A DNA stretch of 64,000 bases, from NCBI GenBank assembly GCA_013298715.1, contig JAAFIQ010000002.1, forward strand, positions 248,001 to 312,000, written 5' to 3'. Under the pieces are notes generated by a model. That model made no database searches. It was not told the DNA's origin and saw nothing but the letters and a program-made list of their open reading frames with translations. Shown in pieces: positions 34,961 to 45,008 of the stretch. The number at the start of each line of letters is the position of its first letter. The first letter of the stretch is position 1. The stretch comes from Bacteroidota bacterium. Lineage in GTDB: Bacteria > Bacteroidota > Bacteroidia > B-17B0 > Aurantibacillaceae. The position numbers and the translations under genes are program-made.

Positions 34961-36253
34961 ATGAGCATTTATAATAACATACTAAAAAAGGAATCTACCA
35001 TTGCCGTTATTGGTCTTGGTTACGTTGGTTTACCAATTGCACTAGCCTTTGCAAAAAAAGTAAAAGTAATAGGGTTTGATATTAACGAGGCCCGCGTAAA
35101 ATTAATGCAAAAAGGCATAGACCCTAGCAACGAATTAGTAAAAGATGATTTTAAGGATTCAGACATAACCTTTACGTATAAACTTGAAGATTTAAAGAAG
35201 GCAAATTTCTTTATAGTTGCCGTGCCTACACCTATTGATGAACACAACTTACCCGATTTAAAACCTTTACTTGGCGCCAGCAATACAGTTGGTAAAGTAT
35301 TAAAAAAAGGAGATTATGTTGTGTATGAATCTACCGTTTATCCTGGGTGTACAGAAGATGATTGCGTACCTGTTTTAGAGCAATTATCAAAACTAAAAAT
35401 GGGCAAAGATTTTAAAGTAGGTTATTCGCCAGAGCGCATTAATCCTGGAGATAAAGAACATACCATTACTAAAATTTTAAAAATTGTTAGCGGTTGCGAT
35501 AAAGAAAGTTTAGAAAATATTTCTAAAGTGTACGAAATTATTGTTGAGCCAGGCACTCACAAAGCCTCTTCAATAAAGGTGGCTGAGGCAGCAAAAATTA
35601 TCGAAAATACACAACGCGATGTAAACATTGCATTGATGAATGAGCTTTCAATAATTTTTAATAAAATGAATATTAACACCTTTGATGTTTTAGAGGCAGC
35701 AGGCACAAAATGGAATTTTTTAAAATTCTTTCCTGGCTTAGTTGGCGGGCATTGCATAGGTGTAGATCCTTACTACTTAACACACAAAGCAGAAAGTTTA
35801 GGGTATCATGCGCGCGTAATAAACAGCGGCCGTTATGTAAATGATAGTATGGGCTTTTATGTTGCCAAAAATATTGTAAAGAAAATAATCGCAGCAGGTA
35901 AAAATATTTCAAAATCGAAAGTTCTTATAATGGGAGCTACATTTAAAGAAGATGTAAGCGATGTAAGAAATAGCAAAGTAGCTGATATTGTAAAAGAATT
36001 AAAAAGTTTTGGTGTAAAAGTTGAAGTAGTTGATCCGCATGCAGATTCTGAAGAATTAAAACACGAATACGGTTTTGGATTAAACAAATTAGCCAAAGGT
36101 TATGATGGTGTTATTGTTGCCGTAAACCACAAAGAATACAAAGCCTTGGATGAGAAATTTTACAAAAGTATTTTATCAAACAAAGGCGTGTTGGTTGATG
36201 TAAAAGGCATGTACCGCGGTAAAATAAAAGGAATTACGTATTGGAGTTTGTAG
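34961..36253 (+). CDS. UDP-sugar 6-dehydrogenase (WbpO/TviB/WbpA type)
   Basis: The 430-residue enzyme oxidises the C6 hydroxyl of a UDP-N-acetylhexosamine in two steps to the uronic acid. Seen are IGLGYVGLP (18-26), FIVAVPTPIDEHNLPDL, YESTVYPGCTEDDCVPVLE, YSPERINPGDKEH, KVAEAAKIIENTQRDVNIALMNEL, and the catalytic Cys in PGLVGGHCIGVDPYYL. The start DEHNLPDL and PGDKEH are typical of the TviB/WbpO/WbpA branch rather than UDP-glucose dehydrogenase. With WlbA- and WlbB-like genes upstream it would supply UDP-GlcNAcA. Which epimer is used cannot be told from sequence. Confidence 0.88.
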   Translation: MSIYNNILKKESTIAVIGLGYVGLPIALAFAKKVKVIGFDINEARVKLMQKGIDPSNELVKDDFKDSDITFTYKLEDLKKANFFIVAVPTPIDEHNLPDLKPLLGASNTVGKVLKKGDYVVYESTVYPGCTEDDCVPVLEQLSKLKMGKDFKVGYSPERINPGDKEHTITKILKIVSGCDKESLENISKVYEIIVEPGTHKASSIKVAEAAKIIENTQRDVNIALMNELSIIFNKMNINTFDVLEAAGTKWNFLKFFPGLVGGHCIGVDPYYLTHKAESLGYHARVINSGRYVNDSMGFYVAKNIVKKIIAAGKNISKSKVLIMGATFKEDVSDVRNSKVADIVKELKSFGVKVEVVDPHADSEELKHEYGFGLNKLAKGYDGVIVAVNHKEYKALDEKFYKSILSNKGVLVDVKGMYRGKIKGITYWSL

Positions 36254-36879
36254 AATTGGGATTTGAGATTTTAGGTATAAGAAATTGTGTTAAAAAAATA
36301 AAATTGGGTTACAGAATAATAATCATAATAGCCTTAATTTTTTCAATCTCTTGTAGCAACGATTCAAATTCTCCAAAGAAGAACATTAACACTTTTGCCA
36401 ATGGTGATAATGGAAGTAAATTTATAGAAAAGAAAATTTTATTTACGAAAGACTCATCTGCCCTGAAAACAACAATATTGAATGAAATTCATCTAAAAGA
36501 TACATTAAAAGTGAGAGGAAATTATATTGTGTTTTTTAGACCGGACAGTTTAAGATTTCATAATTATTCTAAAGATCCACATTCAGGAATTTATGAAGCA
36601 GATTCAGACTTTGGGTTTGGAATATCTTCAGCGATTCACTCTTTAACAAATCAAAAAAAATATTCAAACATTAAATCTGTTGTTTCTAATTTTAGGTATA
36701 CTCTAATTCTAGATGGAGAAAATGGCGAAGTACTAATTGACCGAGATTCTATGGATTATGGATATCTCTTAACAAAAACAATGCAAAATTACAAATATCA
36801 GTCATTAGACCAAAATATTATTAGCTCAGGAGACTACTTTTTGAAGCAAGTAGATGATTATTTTAATATCAAAAAATAA
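36241..36879 (+). CDS. Probable lipoprotein of unknown function
   Basis: The frame is open from TTG 36241, inside the end of the dehydrogenase gene, but the first ~20 residues look like read-through. A later TTG at 36304 would give LGYRIIIIIALIFSISCSNDS, a better lipoprotein signal with Cys about 17 residues in. No ATG precedes the hydrophobic segment. The mature part is soluble (NEIHLKDTLKVRGNYIVFFRP, LRFHNYSKDPHSGIYEADSDFGFGIS) and I do not recognise a family. The stop codon at 36879 is secure and the start is uncertain. Confidence 0.55.
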   Translation: MEFVELGFEILGIRNCVKKIKLGYRIIIIIALIFSISCSNDSNSPKKNINTFANGDNGSKFIEKKILFTKDSSALKTTILNEIHLKDTLKVRGNYIVFFRPDSLRFHNYSKDPHSGIYEADSDFGFGISSAIHSLTNQKKYSNIKSVVSNFRYTLILDGENGEVLIDRDSMDYGYLLTKTMQNYKYQSLDQNIISSGDYFLKQVDDYFNIKK

Positions 36880-36945
36880 GGTCTGCAAAAATTTTTTCAC
36901 AAAAAATTAGCATTGCATAGCTTTTGTTTTTAAATTTGATTATTT

Positions 36946-38676
36946 ATGAATAGAAACACAATTGCTACAAATTACGAAACGGGTAAAGCTTTTGAGAAAA
37001 TAAATTCTTTTTTAGACAAAAAAGAAAAAACAATTTTCTATATCATACTTTTTTTAGGGTTACTATTAGCTATCTTAAATTTCAACGCCCGTATTAGTGA
37101 GGCACATGATGACTCGCTTTATATTGAGGCAGGATACAAATACGTAAATGAATTTCCTAACTATTACTACACCGCCAACGCACCCCTTTACCCAATGTTC
37201 TTAGGTTTGCTCACATTAGTGTTTGGTACAAATCTGGTTGTTTTTAAACTTTTTTCTATTCTTTTTTATGCGCTAGGCGGAATAATTTTTTACAAAGCTT
37301 TGCATAATAAAGTTGCTCCCGTTATAAAATTTTTCATTTTCTTCTTTTTGATGTTTAACTACTTAATAATTTATTACGCTAGTCAAACATTTTCCGAATC
37401 ATTTTATATGCTATTACAGGCTATATTCTTTTATTACTTTTTTAATTATAATTTTTCTACAAATCCTATTTCTACAAATATTAAAGCGCATTGGAAGCAA
37501 TGGCTTATTCTCGGGTTTTTATTAATGATACTAACATTGGCAAAAAATATTTTGTTATTTGGTGTAGTTGCCGTTTTACTTTATTACGCTACTCTAAAAG
37601 AATGGAAAAAAATTGGCTTACTGCTGGCATCTTTTGCTTTTTTTAAATTTTTATTTGAGGCAATTAAAAGTTTAGTTTGGGGAAAATCGGCAGTGCAATA
37701 TGCGTCGCAAACAAATTTATTATTAAATAAAGATCCTTACGACGCATCTCAAGGTAAAGAGGATTTATTAGGTTTTTTTGGAAGATTTACAGATAACATC
37801 GCCAATTATGTTGGTAAACGATTTTATCAAATTAATGGGTTCATGAACGAGGATTTCTATTTCAAAAAACAAGAAACCATGGATGGAAACATTGTTGAAG
37901 TGCAAAACTTTGGGCCACATTTTTTATTGGCATTCATAGTTTTGGGCTTGGTATTTTTTGGGTTGTACCAATCAATCAAACGAAAAAATTATTTATTTAC
38001 GTTTATCACACTATTTGCAGGTACAATATCTTTTGGAACGTATTTTGTGCTTCAAGCCCGCTGGGATCAAGCCCGTTTTGTAATGGTACACATGCCTGCA
38101 CTATTACTTGCAATTTCTTATGGCTTGTATAGTTTGGCGCTAAAAAAAGAATCGTATAGATTTATTTTTTTGGCATTTGTAATAGTTTTTAGCTCTTCTT
38201 TTTTACTCTCCTCTTTAAGGCGTTCAAGCAAAAACACAAAATACACTATTAAAAATTTAAAAGGAGATTTATATGCAGGTTATACCGATGATTGGAAAAA
38301 TTATTTAATGTTGAGTGCTTATTGTAATGACAGCTTGCCAAAAGCTTCCTTTGTTGCGGCCCGCAAAGCACCTATGAGTTTTGTATATGGTAAAGGAAAA
38401 TTTTTCTTTCCAATTTATTCGGTAATTGCCAAAGAACCTGGCACTAATCAATCTAACCCAGATTCAGCCTTAGCAATATTTAAAAAAAATAAAGTAACGC
38501 ATTTACTGATTGCCAGTTTACGCACCAATCCTAAGGTAAACGACGGAAATATAATAAACACGTTGCACAACATAGCGGCGCCAATAATTCAAAAATATCC
38601 ACAAAAATTAGTTTTGGTAAAACATATTGGCGATGCAGAACCCGCAGAGCTTTACGAATTAAGGTACGATAACTAA
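36946..38676 (+). CDS. GT-C family membrane glycosyltransferase (ArnT/PMT-like)
   Basis: The 576-residue protein has about ten TM helices followed by a soluble C-terminal domain. After the first helix comes ARISEAHDDSLYIEAGYKYV, with the D-D/E motif that binds the lipid-phosphate sugar donor in GT-C enzymes, and then YYYTANAPLYPMFLGLLTLVFG. It would transfer a sugar from a polyprenyl phosphate donor to an acceptor outside the inner membrane. The stop overlaps the start of the FkbM gene (TAATG). Confidence 0.8.
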   Translation: MNRNTIATNYETGKAFEKINSFLDKKEKTIFYIILFLGLLLAILNFNARISEAHDDSLYIEAGYKYVNEFPNYYYTANAPLYPMFLGLLTLVFGTNLVVFKLFSILFYALGGIIFYKALHNKVAPVIKFFIFFFLMFNYLIIYYASQTFSESFYMLLQAIFFYYFFNYNFSTNPISTNIKAHWKQWLILGFLLMILTLAKNILLFGVVAVLLYYATLKEWKKIGLLLASFAFFKFLFEAIKSLVWGKSAVQYASQTNLLLNKDPYDASQGKEDLLGFFGRFTDNIANYVGKRFYQINGFMNEDFYFKKQETMDGNIVEVQNFGPHFLLAFIVLGLVFFGLYQSIKRKNYLFTFITLFAGTISFGTYFVLQARWDQARFVMVHMPALLLAISYGLYSLALKKESYRFIFLAFVIVFSSSFLLSSLRRSSKNTKYTIKNLKGDLYAGYTDDWKNYLMLSAYCNDSLPKASFVAARKAPMSFVYGKGKFFFPIYSVIAKEPGTNQSNPDSALAIFKKNKVTHLLIASLRTNPKVNDGNIINTLHNIAAPIIQKYPQKLVLVKHIGDAEPAELYELRYDN

Positions 38677-39428
38677 TGGATTTTAATTACACCAAAATAA
38701 AATTTGGAAACTGGTTGTACAAAAACGCTTTTCCTATTTACAATTACACCTATCAAAAATTCAAATTAAAAAATGATGCTACTGAAATTCGTCTATTACA
38801 AAGCATAATAAAGCCAAACACCACTGTTTTAGATATAGGTGCAAACATTGGATTTTACGCAAAACTAATTTCAAAAATGGTAGGCGTAAACGGAAAAGTA
38901 ATTTGTTTTGAACCAGATAAAAAAAACTTTAATTATTTGGTTAATAATACAAAACAGCTTACTAACGTTGTGCGGTACAACTTAGCGGTGGCCAATAACA
39001 GCGATAATATAAAAATATATACCTCAAAGTTATTAAATGTAGATCATAGAACTTACCCTGTAAATAATTACGATACCGTTGAGGTTATTAAAGCTACCAG
39101 TATTGATGAGCTCATTGCAAAAGGTGAAATTAAAGCAGTTGACGTAATTAAAATAGATATTCAAGGCTTTGAAATAGCAGCCTTTGAGGGCATGAAAAAT
39201 TTATTGCAAACAAACGCTTCGCTAAAAATTGTTGCGGAATTTTGGCCTCATGGACTTAAACGCGCCGGTAAATCAGCCATTGAGCTTTATACTTTTTTTG
39301 AAAAATTAGGTTATACCATTTTTGAAATAACTGAAAATGACTTACAACCTATAACAAAAAATTTTATTGAAAAAAATAACGAGCGAGAATTTGAGTTTAG
39401 TTTTAATGTGTTGATTAAGAAAAATTAA
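38676..39428 (+). CDS. FkbM-family SAM-dependent methyltransferase
   Basis: The 250-residue enzyme shows the SAM-binding motif VLDIGANIGFYAKLISK near 49-65, VICFEPDKKNFNYLVNNT near 76-93, and the FkbM-type DVIKIDIQGFEIAAFEGMKNLL near 152-173. FkbM proteins O-methylate sugars or lipids. Its start overlaps the stop of the GT-C gene by one base, so it probably methylates a sugar of the glycan assembled there. Confidence 0.87.
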   Translation: MDFNYTKIKFGNWLYKNAFPIYNYTYQKFKLKNDATEIRLLQSIIKPNTTVLDIGANIGFYAKLISKMVGVNGKVICFEPDKKNFNYLVNNTKQLTNVVRYNLAVANNSDNIKIYTSKLLNVDHRTYPVNNYDTVEVIKATSIDELIAKGEIKAVDVIKIDIQGFEIAAFEGMKNLLQTNASLKIVAEFWPHGLKRAGKSAIELYTFFEKLGYTIFEITENDLQPITKNFIEKNNEREFEFSFNVLIKKN

Positions 39429-39446
39429 TTTCCAAAGAGTTTAATT

Positions 39447-40316
39447 TTATAATACATTATTACATTGTTCTTTCATTTTTTCTAACTCATCTTTCATTAA
39501 CACCACTAATTTTTGCATGTCCGCATTATTTGCTTTAGAGCCAATGGTATTTATTTCGCGACCAATTTCTTGCGTAATAAAGCCAAGTTTTTTTCCGCAA
39601 GCGGGCTCTGCCATGGTGGTTTTAAAATAATCTAAATGTGTGCTTAGTCTAACTTTTTCTTCGTTAATATCTAATTTCTCCACGTAGTAAATTAACTCTT
39701 GTTCCAAGCGGTTATTATCAATTTTATCTTTTCCAACAAACTCTTCTAAATTTTTTGTAATCCGTTCTTTAATTTGTTTTACTCTTCCTTCATCCAAGCC
39801 AATTATTTTTTGTAAGCTATCTTCTATATTGGTTAGGCGTGTTGTAAAATCAGCAGTTAGCGATTTTCCTTCTTCTAATCTAAATACATTCAATTGTTCT
39901 AACGCTGTATTAAGGCAGTCATGAACAGCTTTCCATTCATCTGCATCCACCTCTTTTTTTTCTGCCTTAAACACATCGGGCATTTTTAATACATGTATTA
40001 AAACATCTTGTGCAGGTTCATCAATAAATTTTGCAATCTCCATTATCTTTGCTTTGTAAGTTTTTGCTAAGGTAAGGTTCACTTCTAACTCCAACTCATT
40101 TTCGCTGTTATCAATATAAATCGCAACATCAATTTTTCCGCGTTCTAAATTTTTTGTGAGTTCCGATTTTATTTCTAATTCTTTATTTCTGTAACCCGAA
40201 GCCAAACGCAAACTTATATCTGCACTTTTGCTGTTAAGCGATTTTATTTCGCATACAATGTTTCTCCCTTTGTAGTTGGTTGTGGCTTTTCCAAAGCCTG
40301 TCATAGATTTAAGCAT
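39447..40316 (-). CDS. yicC: YicC-family endoribonuclease
   Basis: The 289-residue protein starts MLKSMTGFGKATTNYKGR and ends with FKTTMAEPACGKKLGFITQEIGREINTIGSKANNADMQKLVVLMKDELEKMKEQCNNVL, both strict family signatures. YicC/YloC proteins form hexamers and cut RNA. The gene start overlaps the end of the EamA gene by eight bases on the same strand. Confidence 0.92.
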   Translation of the reverse strand: MLKSMTGFGKATTNYKGRNIVCEIKSLNSKSADISLRLASGYRNKELEIKSELTKNLERGKIDVAIYIDNSENELELEVNLTLAKTYKAKIMEIAKFIDEPAQDVLIHVLKMPDVFKAEKKEVDADEWKAVHDCLNTALEQLNVFRLEEGKSLTADFTTRLTNIEDSLQKIIGLDEGRVKQIKERITKNLEEFVGKDKIDNNRLEQELIYYVEKLDINEEKVRLSTHLDYFKTTMAEPACGKKLGFITQEIGREINTIGSKANNADMQKLVVLMKDELEKMKEQCNNVL

Positions 40317-41211
40317 GCTGTATTTTTTTTGATTTTAAATTAATTAAATATAAGCCACAAATTATTAATATACCTGAAACTATTTTTGTTAATGTTAATT
40401 CATCTTTACCAAAAACTATTGCAAAAAAACTTGCTAAAAAAGGTTGTAAATAAATATACATACTCACCACATTTGGACTGAGTGATTGCAAGCCGTATAT
40501 GTTAAGCAAGTAAGCTAAAAAGGTGGTTGCAAACACAACAAAAAATAATGCACCAATTATTTGTAAAGTAAACCCTTGGTAATTTGTATTGATAGCATCT
40601 GCAAGCCCTATTGGAATAATGTAAATACTTCCGAACAAAAACATGGTACGCATAACTGTTACGGTATTATATTTTTGCATAATTGGTTTTATTAACACCA
40701 CAAAAATTGCCCACGATGTAGCATTTATTAAGGTCATACAATCGCCCATTACAGTTTGGCTGCCAAACTGCAAATTGTTGTGGTAAAGCAGTAAAATTAA
40801 TGCGCCACAAATTGCCAATGCTAATCCTGAAAAATTAAACCAAGTAATTTTTTGTTTAAGCACCAACATTGTAAACATAAACACCATAATTGGGTTTGAA
40901 ATCATAACAATGGAACTATTTATTGGAAAGGTTTTGCTTAAACCATAGATAAAAAATACTTGATTTATAACCACACCAAACAAGGTTAGCCACATCATTT
41001 TTTTTAAATCTTGTTTTTCTATTTTTTGAGTTTTAACAAATAAACTAAGCAACCAAAAAAAGGCACAAGCACCAATTATTCTAAAAAAAACTAAGGCAAG
41101 TGGTCCAATTGCATTTGGCATAAGCCCTTTAGCAATGCTGTAATTAAGTGCATAAATTAATTGAGCTCCAAATAACGCTAAGTGGCCTTTTATTGATTCT
41201 GTTAGTTTCAA
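40309..41211 (-). CDS. EamA-family (DMT) transporter
   Basis: The 300-residue protein has ten predicted TM helices in two EamA halves (about 8-145 and 153-292). Seen are GAQLIYALNYSIAKGLMP, the repeat-1 region FPINSSIVMISNPIMVFMFTMLVLKQKITWFNFSGLALAICGALIL, and the repeat-2 YLQPFLASFFAIVFGKDELTLTKIVSGILIICGLYLI. It probably exports a metabolite, and the substrate is not predictable. Confidence 0.9.
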   Translation of the reverse strand: MKLTESIKGHLALFGAQLIYALNYSIAKGLMPNAIGPLALVFFRIIGACAFFWLLSLFVKTQKIEKQDLKKMMWLTLFGVVINQVFFIYGLSKTFPINSSIVMISNPIMVFMFTMLVLKQKITWFNFSGLALAICGALILLLYHNNLQFGSQTVMGDCMTLINATSWAIFVVLIKPIMQKYNTVTVMRTMFLFGSIYIIPIGLADAINTNYQGFTLQIIGALFFVVFATTFLAYLLNIYGLQSLSPNVVSMYIYLQPFLASFFAIVFGKDELTLTKIVSGILIICGLYLINLKSKKIQHA

Positions 41212-41294
41212 GAGGCTAAAAATACTTAATTACTTGTTACTATTTTTTATGCCAGTAAAGTTTATATTATTTAGATAATTGTATATTCGTAACA

Positions 41295-42155
41295 ATGACT
41301 GTTAAGAATATAATGCTTTTTATTTTTGCCTTTGCTCAATTTTATTTAACTGCGCAAAATGAGTTTGATAAATACGGTATGGCTGGAAGCCAAGTATTTA
41401 CCGACTTAAAAGAGGCAATTAAGATTGAAAAAAAAGTTTATAAAATGAACTTGAGTTATAAAGCCATTGATATGAAGGCTTATGATAAACTTCATAAACT
41501 TTCAGATTTGCAAGCTTTAAAACTTAGTTCAAACAACCTAACGCAATTTCCTAAAAATTTTGAATCGCTATATAACCTGCAGTACTTTGCAAGCTACAAT
41601 AATGCGTTTACAAGTTTCCCTCCAAACTTAAAACCATTTTTTAATTTGTATTATTTAGATTTGCAACACACAAAAATTGATAGCATTCCGGCGCAAATAG
41701 CCTACTTAAACAAACTACAAACATTACGGTTTGGAAATACAGATGACACCTTAAAACTACCAACTACGTTTAAATTTTTAAAAAACTTAAAAGAACTTAG
41801 TATTGAAAATTGTGTGTTAGACAGTTTTCCTAAGCAATTATTTAAAGCACCTAGCTTGCAATTTTTATCGCTCTCAAACACCAATACGTTTTATTTAACG
41901 AAGCATTTTGAGCGCTTTAAATCCTTAGAAGTATTAATTATTGAAAATAACAGATTAGAAAAATTGCCTTTTGAAATTTATATGGCAAAAAAATTACGCA
42001 TACTATCTTTAAGAGGAAATAAATTACAAGATATTCCTGATAGTATATCAGAGTTACTAGAACTTACTATTTTAGATTTGCGAGGAAATTTTATAAGTAA
42101 AGAAAGGGTAGAAGAATTAAAATGTTTGCTTCCGGGTTGCGAAATTAAATTCTAA
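41295..42155 (+). CDS. Exported leucine-rich-repeat protein
   Basis: The 286-residue protein has a signal peptide (IMLFIFAFAQFYLTAQ) and about eight LRRs of roughly 23 residues from residue 70 on (LSDLQALKLSSNNLTQFPKNF, LNKLQTLRFGN, KLRILSLRGNKLQDIPDSISEL). It ends in a cap after LDLRGNFIS with LPGC. The LxxLxLxxNxLxxFP pattern is typical of bacterial SDS22/PII-like LRRs used for protein binding. It sits in the periplasm or outside and is convergent with the M23 gene, overlapping by 11 bp. Confidence 0.83.
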   Translation: MTVKNIMLFIFAFAQFYLTAQNEFDKYGMAGSQVFTDLKEAIKIEKKVYKMNLSYKAIDMKAYDKLHKLSDLQALKLSSNNLTQFPKNFESLYNLQYFASYNNAFTSFPPNLKPFFNLYYLDLQHTKIDSIPAQIAYLNKLQTLRFGNTDDTLKLPTTFKFLKNLKELSIENCVLDSFPKQLFKAPSLQFLSLSNTNTFYLTKHFERFKSLEVLIIENNRLEKLPFEIYMAKKLRILSLRGNKLQDIPDSISELLELTILDLRGNFISKERVEELKCLLPGCEIKF

Positions 42156-43125
42156 TTTTTTGTCCGGCTTTTAATTTTGAGCTCGGTTTTAAACCATTCT
42201 TTTTACAAAGTGCTTTAACGGTTGTTCTATTTCTTTTTGCAATTTTGGCTAGGCTATCGCCTTTTCTTACTTTATAATTTTTACGACTTGCTTTAGCGTG
42301 TTTGGTATTTTTATACGTTCCTTTTTTTGCTAAACCAATATCGTGTTTATGGCGGCTATGTAAAGCACGCAAATCGTATTTACTCTCTACATCTATTTTA
42401 CGTAAATTAAAAGTTGTTGCCTTTAATTCTCCCTTTTCATAATCAATAAAATCTTCGGTATCTAGCGCTTGACCTAAATAGCGCATTTCAAAATGCAAAT
42501 GAGCACCGTAAGAGCGTCCTGTGTTTCCGCCCAAACCAATAATTGCACCCGAGGCTATTTTTTGACCTGGTTCAACCAATATTTTTGATAAATGCCCGTA
42601 AACAGTTTCTAACCCATTGTTGTGGCGAATAATAACACAATTACCATAGCCATTGCAGTATTTAGCCAAACGAATCATGCCATCAAATGAACTTACTACT
42701 TGGTCGCCAGTTTCTAAGTCAATATCTGTACCATAATGCGGGCGGTAGCGTCTCCATCCAAAATTGCTAGTTACAGGACCTTTAAATGGCATACTAAAGC
42801 CACCATCACCTTCAGTTAAAAGATTAATAGTTACACTATCTGTTTTAAATTGCTCGTAAAAATTATAAGGATGTGCAGAACTTGTATCCCAACTGGCATA
42901 TAAATCATGGCTAGGAAACAACATAATAGTAGTGTCAGGCGTTTCCTCGCAATTCATTGCTTCTATATTAGAAACAAAGGTTGTTGTATCGTCTTTTTTA
43001 ACTTTAGGTTTTTTAGTATCATCCGGTTTTGTTTTCTTGTTATCATCCGGACGCAATGAGGCATGTGCGTTTACGCTTAAAAACGAAAAAGCTAAAATTG
43101 CGGTTATAAATTTTAATTGCCTCAT
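42145..43125 (-). CDS. M23 metalloendopeptidase with C-terminal LysM domain
   Basis: The 326-residue protein has a signal peptide (about 1-22) and a charged KK/DD-rich segment. The M23 domain lies at about 105-230: FGWRRYRPHYGTDIDL holds the zinc ligands H and D, and SYGAHLHFEMRY holds the HxH motif. A C-terminal LysM follows (NYKVRKGDSLAKIAKRN...LKAGQKIRI). It should cut peptide cross-links of murein in the periplasm, or serve as an activator if catalytically inert, but all the zinc residues are present. Confidence 0.9.
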   Translation of the reverse strand: MRQLKFITAILAFSFLSVNAHASLRPDDNKKTKPDDTKKPKVKKDDTTTFVSNIEAMNCEETPDTTIMLFPSHDLYASWDTSSAHPYNFYEQFKTDSVTINLLTEGDGGFSMPFKGPVTSNFGWRRYRPHYGTDIDLETGDQVVSSFDGMIRLAKYCNGYGNCVIIRHNNGLETVYGHLSKILVEPGQKIASGAIIGLGGNTGRSYGAHLHFEMRYLGQALDTEDFIDYEKGELKATTFNLRKIDVESKYDLRALHSRHKHDIGLAKKGTYKNTKHAKASRKNYKVRKGDSLAKIAKRNRTTVKALCKKNGLKPSSKLKAGQKIRI

Positions 43126-43337
43126 TATAAGAATTTTGCAAAGATTACATATTTATCCATATATGCAACTATTGTAACCCTATTTTGTGAGTTATTTTAT
43201 TAACAATTTAAAGATTTTCTTACGTTTATCGCCTAAATACTTGATTACGAATATTTTATATGGAATTTAGAAAACTAAAAAATGTTAATTTTCTGATTGC
43301 GTTTTTTAAATTTTCTGAGTATTTTGGATAAAGTTAT

Positions 43338-43859
43338 ATGAAAAATGCTTTTACGCTCTTATTATTGAGTTCTCTTTTTTTTAATAGTTGCTCAGTTGAA
43401 CAAAAAGGTGAGGCTGAAATTAATTTTGAATATAAAATTAGGAAGAAGTTAATCGAGAGTTACCTCCTTTGTGAAAAGTTAGAATGTCAAACAACTTTCT
43501 CTAAGGAAGCATCGATTTATTCAAAACTAACCAAACAACTACACGAGCAGGTTGCCAATTTTATTGATACAAGTTTCGTAAATATTCCAACACAGGATAC
43601 TAGTTATTCTAAGCAACTTTCAAAGTTTAATCAACAATACCATTCAAAAATAAATGAAACGGTTAAATCAGTAAATTATAAAATATTTCATGAATTAGAT
43701 TTAAACTTATTTAATTCCACCAAATTCAAAATCGACTCTAACGAAACTGAATACCCTAAAAAATATTATTTGACATGCATAAAACTTTTAGATGATCATT
43801 TGAATATTGTAAAAGGCATGCAACCAAAATTTTCTCACGATCCATGTGAGAAAAAATAG
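43338..43859 (+). CDS. Small lipoprotein of unknown function
   Basis: The 173-residue protein has a lipoprotein signal peptide (MKNAFTLLLLSSLFFNSCS, Cys18). The mature part is helical and charged and has no recognised family. The sequence around it is gene-poor: 212 bp upstream (43126-43337) and 152 bp downstream hold nothing I can name. Confidence 0.65.
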   Translation: MKNAFTLLLLSSLFFNSCSVEQKGEAEINFEYKIRKKLIESYLLCEKLECQTTFSKEASIYSKLTKQLHEQVANFIDTSFVNIPTQDTSYSKQLSKFNQQYHSKINETVKSVNYKIFHELDLNLFNSTKFKIDSNETEYPKKYYLTCIKLLDDHLNIVKGMQPKFSHDPCEKK

Positions 43860-44011
43860 TCTTGATTAATATACTAATAACTATAGAAGAATCATTTTAA
43901 ATTATAGGATATGAATATAGCTTGAGATTAAAGGCTAGTTAATAATGTATTTTCTTATATGCCTTATGCGGTTCAAGAAAAATATCTTATGAAATGCAAA
44001 TTACCTCACCC

Positions 44012-44962
44012 TTAAAAATTCCAACTTACTGAACTTATAGCCCTACCTGCATTTGCCATGTTATTTGCAGCGTTGCGCTCAAACACCCTAAACTGAAAGC
44101 CTAAATTAAATTGTAATTTTTTGTAAATAAAATCAACACTCGGTCCTAATAAACAAACATTGGTTCCGGTAGATGGAATTAAATTATCATGGTCATAAAC
44201 GCCTTTGTTGTATTCGTAGGTGCTTAGCCCAGTTAAAAACACAGATTTATTTTTTTTGGCAAATTGGTAGTATAAGGCCAAGGTTTGATTAAATGAGTTA
44301 CCAATTTTTTGATGTAAAGAATTAAACGTGTTTATTTTAAGAACTGAAAAAGAGTTTAATCCTAGTTGTTTAAATTGTAATTTATAGTTCGTGTAAATCA
44401 TCCCATCAAAACTACCACTGCCGTTTTGGTTTAATAAACTTAAACGTATTCCATCAGCTTTTTTTGCATATTGACCTGTAGGGAATTTTGCACCTAGCCC
44501 ACAAACGAGTTGTTGTTTAAAATTTTCAGAGGCAGCAGTAATCAATTTATATCCAAGTAAAATTTGCAAATCAGTTATACCTGCGTTCTTTTTTTTAATG
44601 CCATCGTACTCGGTTCGTATTTCTTGAAAACCAAAATTCACTAATAATTCTAATTTATTGGTTAAAGTAAAGCGCCCTTTCAAATCATACGATTTAAATG
44701 ATTCGTAATCTTTGCTACTGTAATTTGTAATCGCTTCATTACTATCACTTGGTTCAGGGTGCATAACTCTGTAGGCTCCAGGGTTTACAAAATAACTTTT
44801 TTGCTGATAGTGGTTATATCCATTCAACACCCGGTAACGGTGCATAAGCATTACTTGGTGCTTACTATAATTTGGATTGGCAACAAAAAAGCCACCACAC
44901 ACATCGCAAGCATAACCTGCTATACTATGTAATATAAAATTTAAAATAAATAATTTTTTCAT
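44012..44962 (-). CDS. Outer-membrane beta-barrel-like protein with N-terminal CxxCGG, last gene of the MbnP operon
   Basis: The 316-residue protein has a signal peptide (MKKLFILNFILHSIAGYA). The mature part begins CDVCGGFFVANPNYSKHQVMLMHRYRV, a Cys pair right at the N terminus, followed by beta-rich, aromatic sequence and a final strand ending in AISSVSWNF, a typical OM-barrel C terminus with terminal Phe. Similar Bacteroidota proteins start with CxxCGC or CxxCGG and a barrel. Its place after the MbnP and di-heme protein genes suggests export or sensing of metal or a metal-bound product, which is inference. Confidence 0.7.
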   Translation of the reverse strand: MKKLFILNFILHSIAGYACDVCGGFFVANPNYSKHQVMLMHRYRVLNGYNHYQQKSYFVNPGAYRVMHPEPSDSNEAITNYSSKDYESFKSYDLKGRFTLTNKLELLVNFGFQEIRTEYDGIKKKNAGITDLQILLGYKLITAASENFKQQLVCGLGAKFPTGQYAKKADGIRLSLLNQNGSGSFDGMIYTNYKLQFKQLGLNSFSVLKINTFNSLHQKIGNSFNQTLALYYQFAKKNKSVFLTGLSTYEYNKGVYDHDNLIPSTGTNVCLLGPSVDFIYKKLQFNLGFQFRVFERNAANNMANAGRAISSVSWNF

Positions 44963-45008
44963 TGTAATGATTTTTAAAAACCATTACACACGCAATTAGT
45001 AAAGAGAA

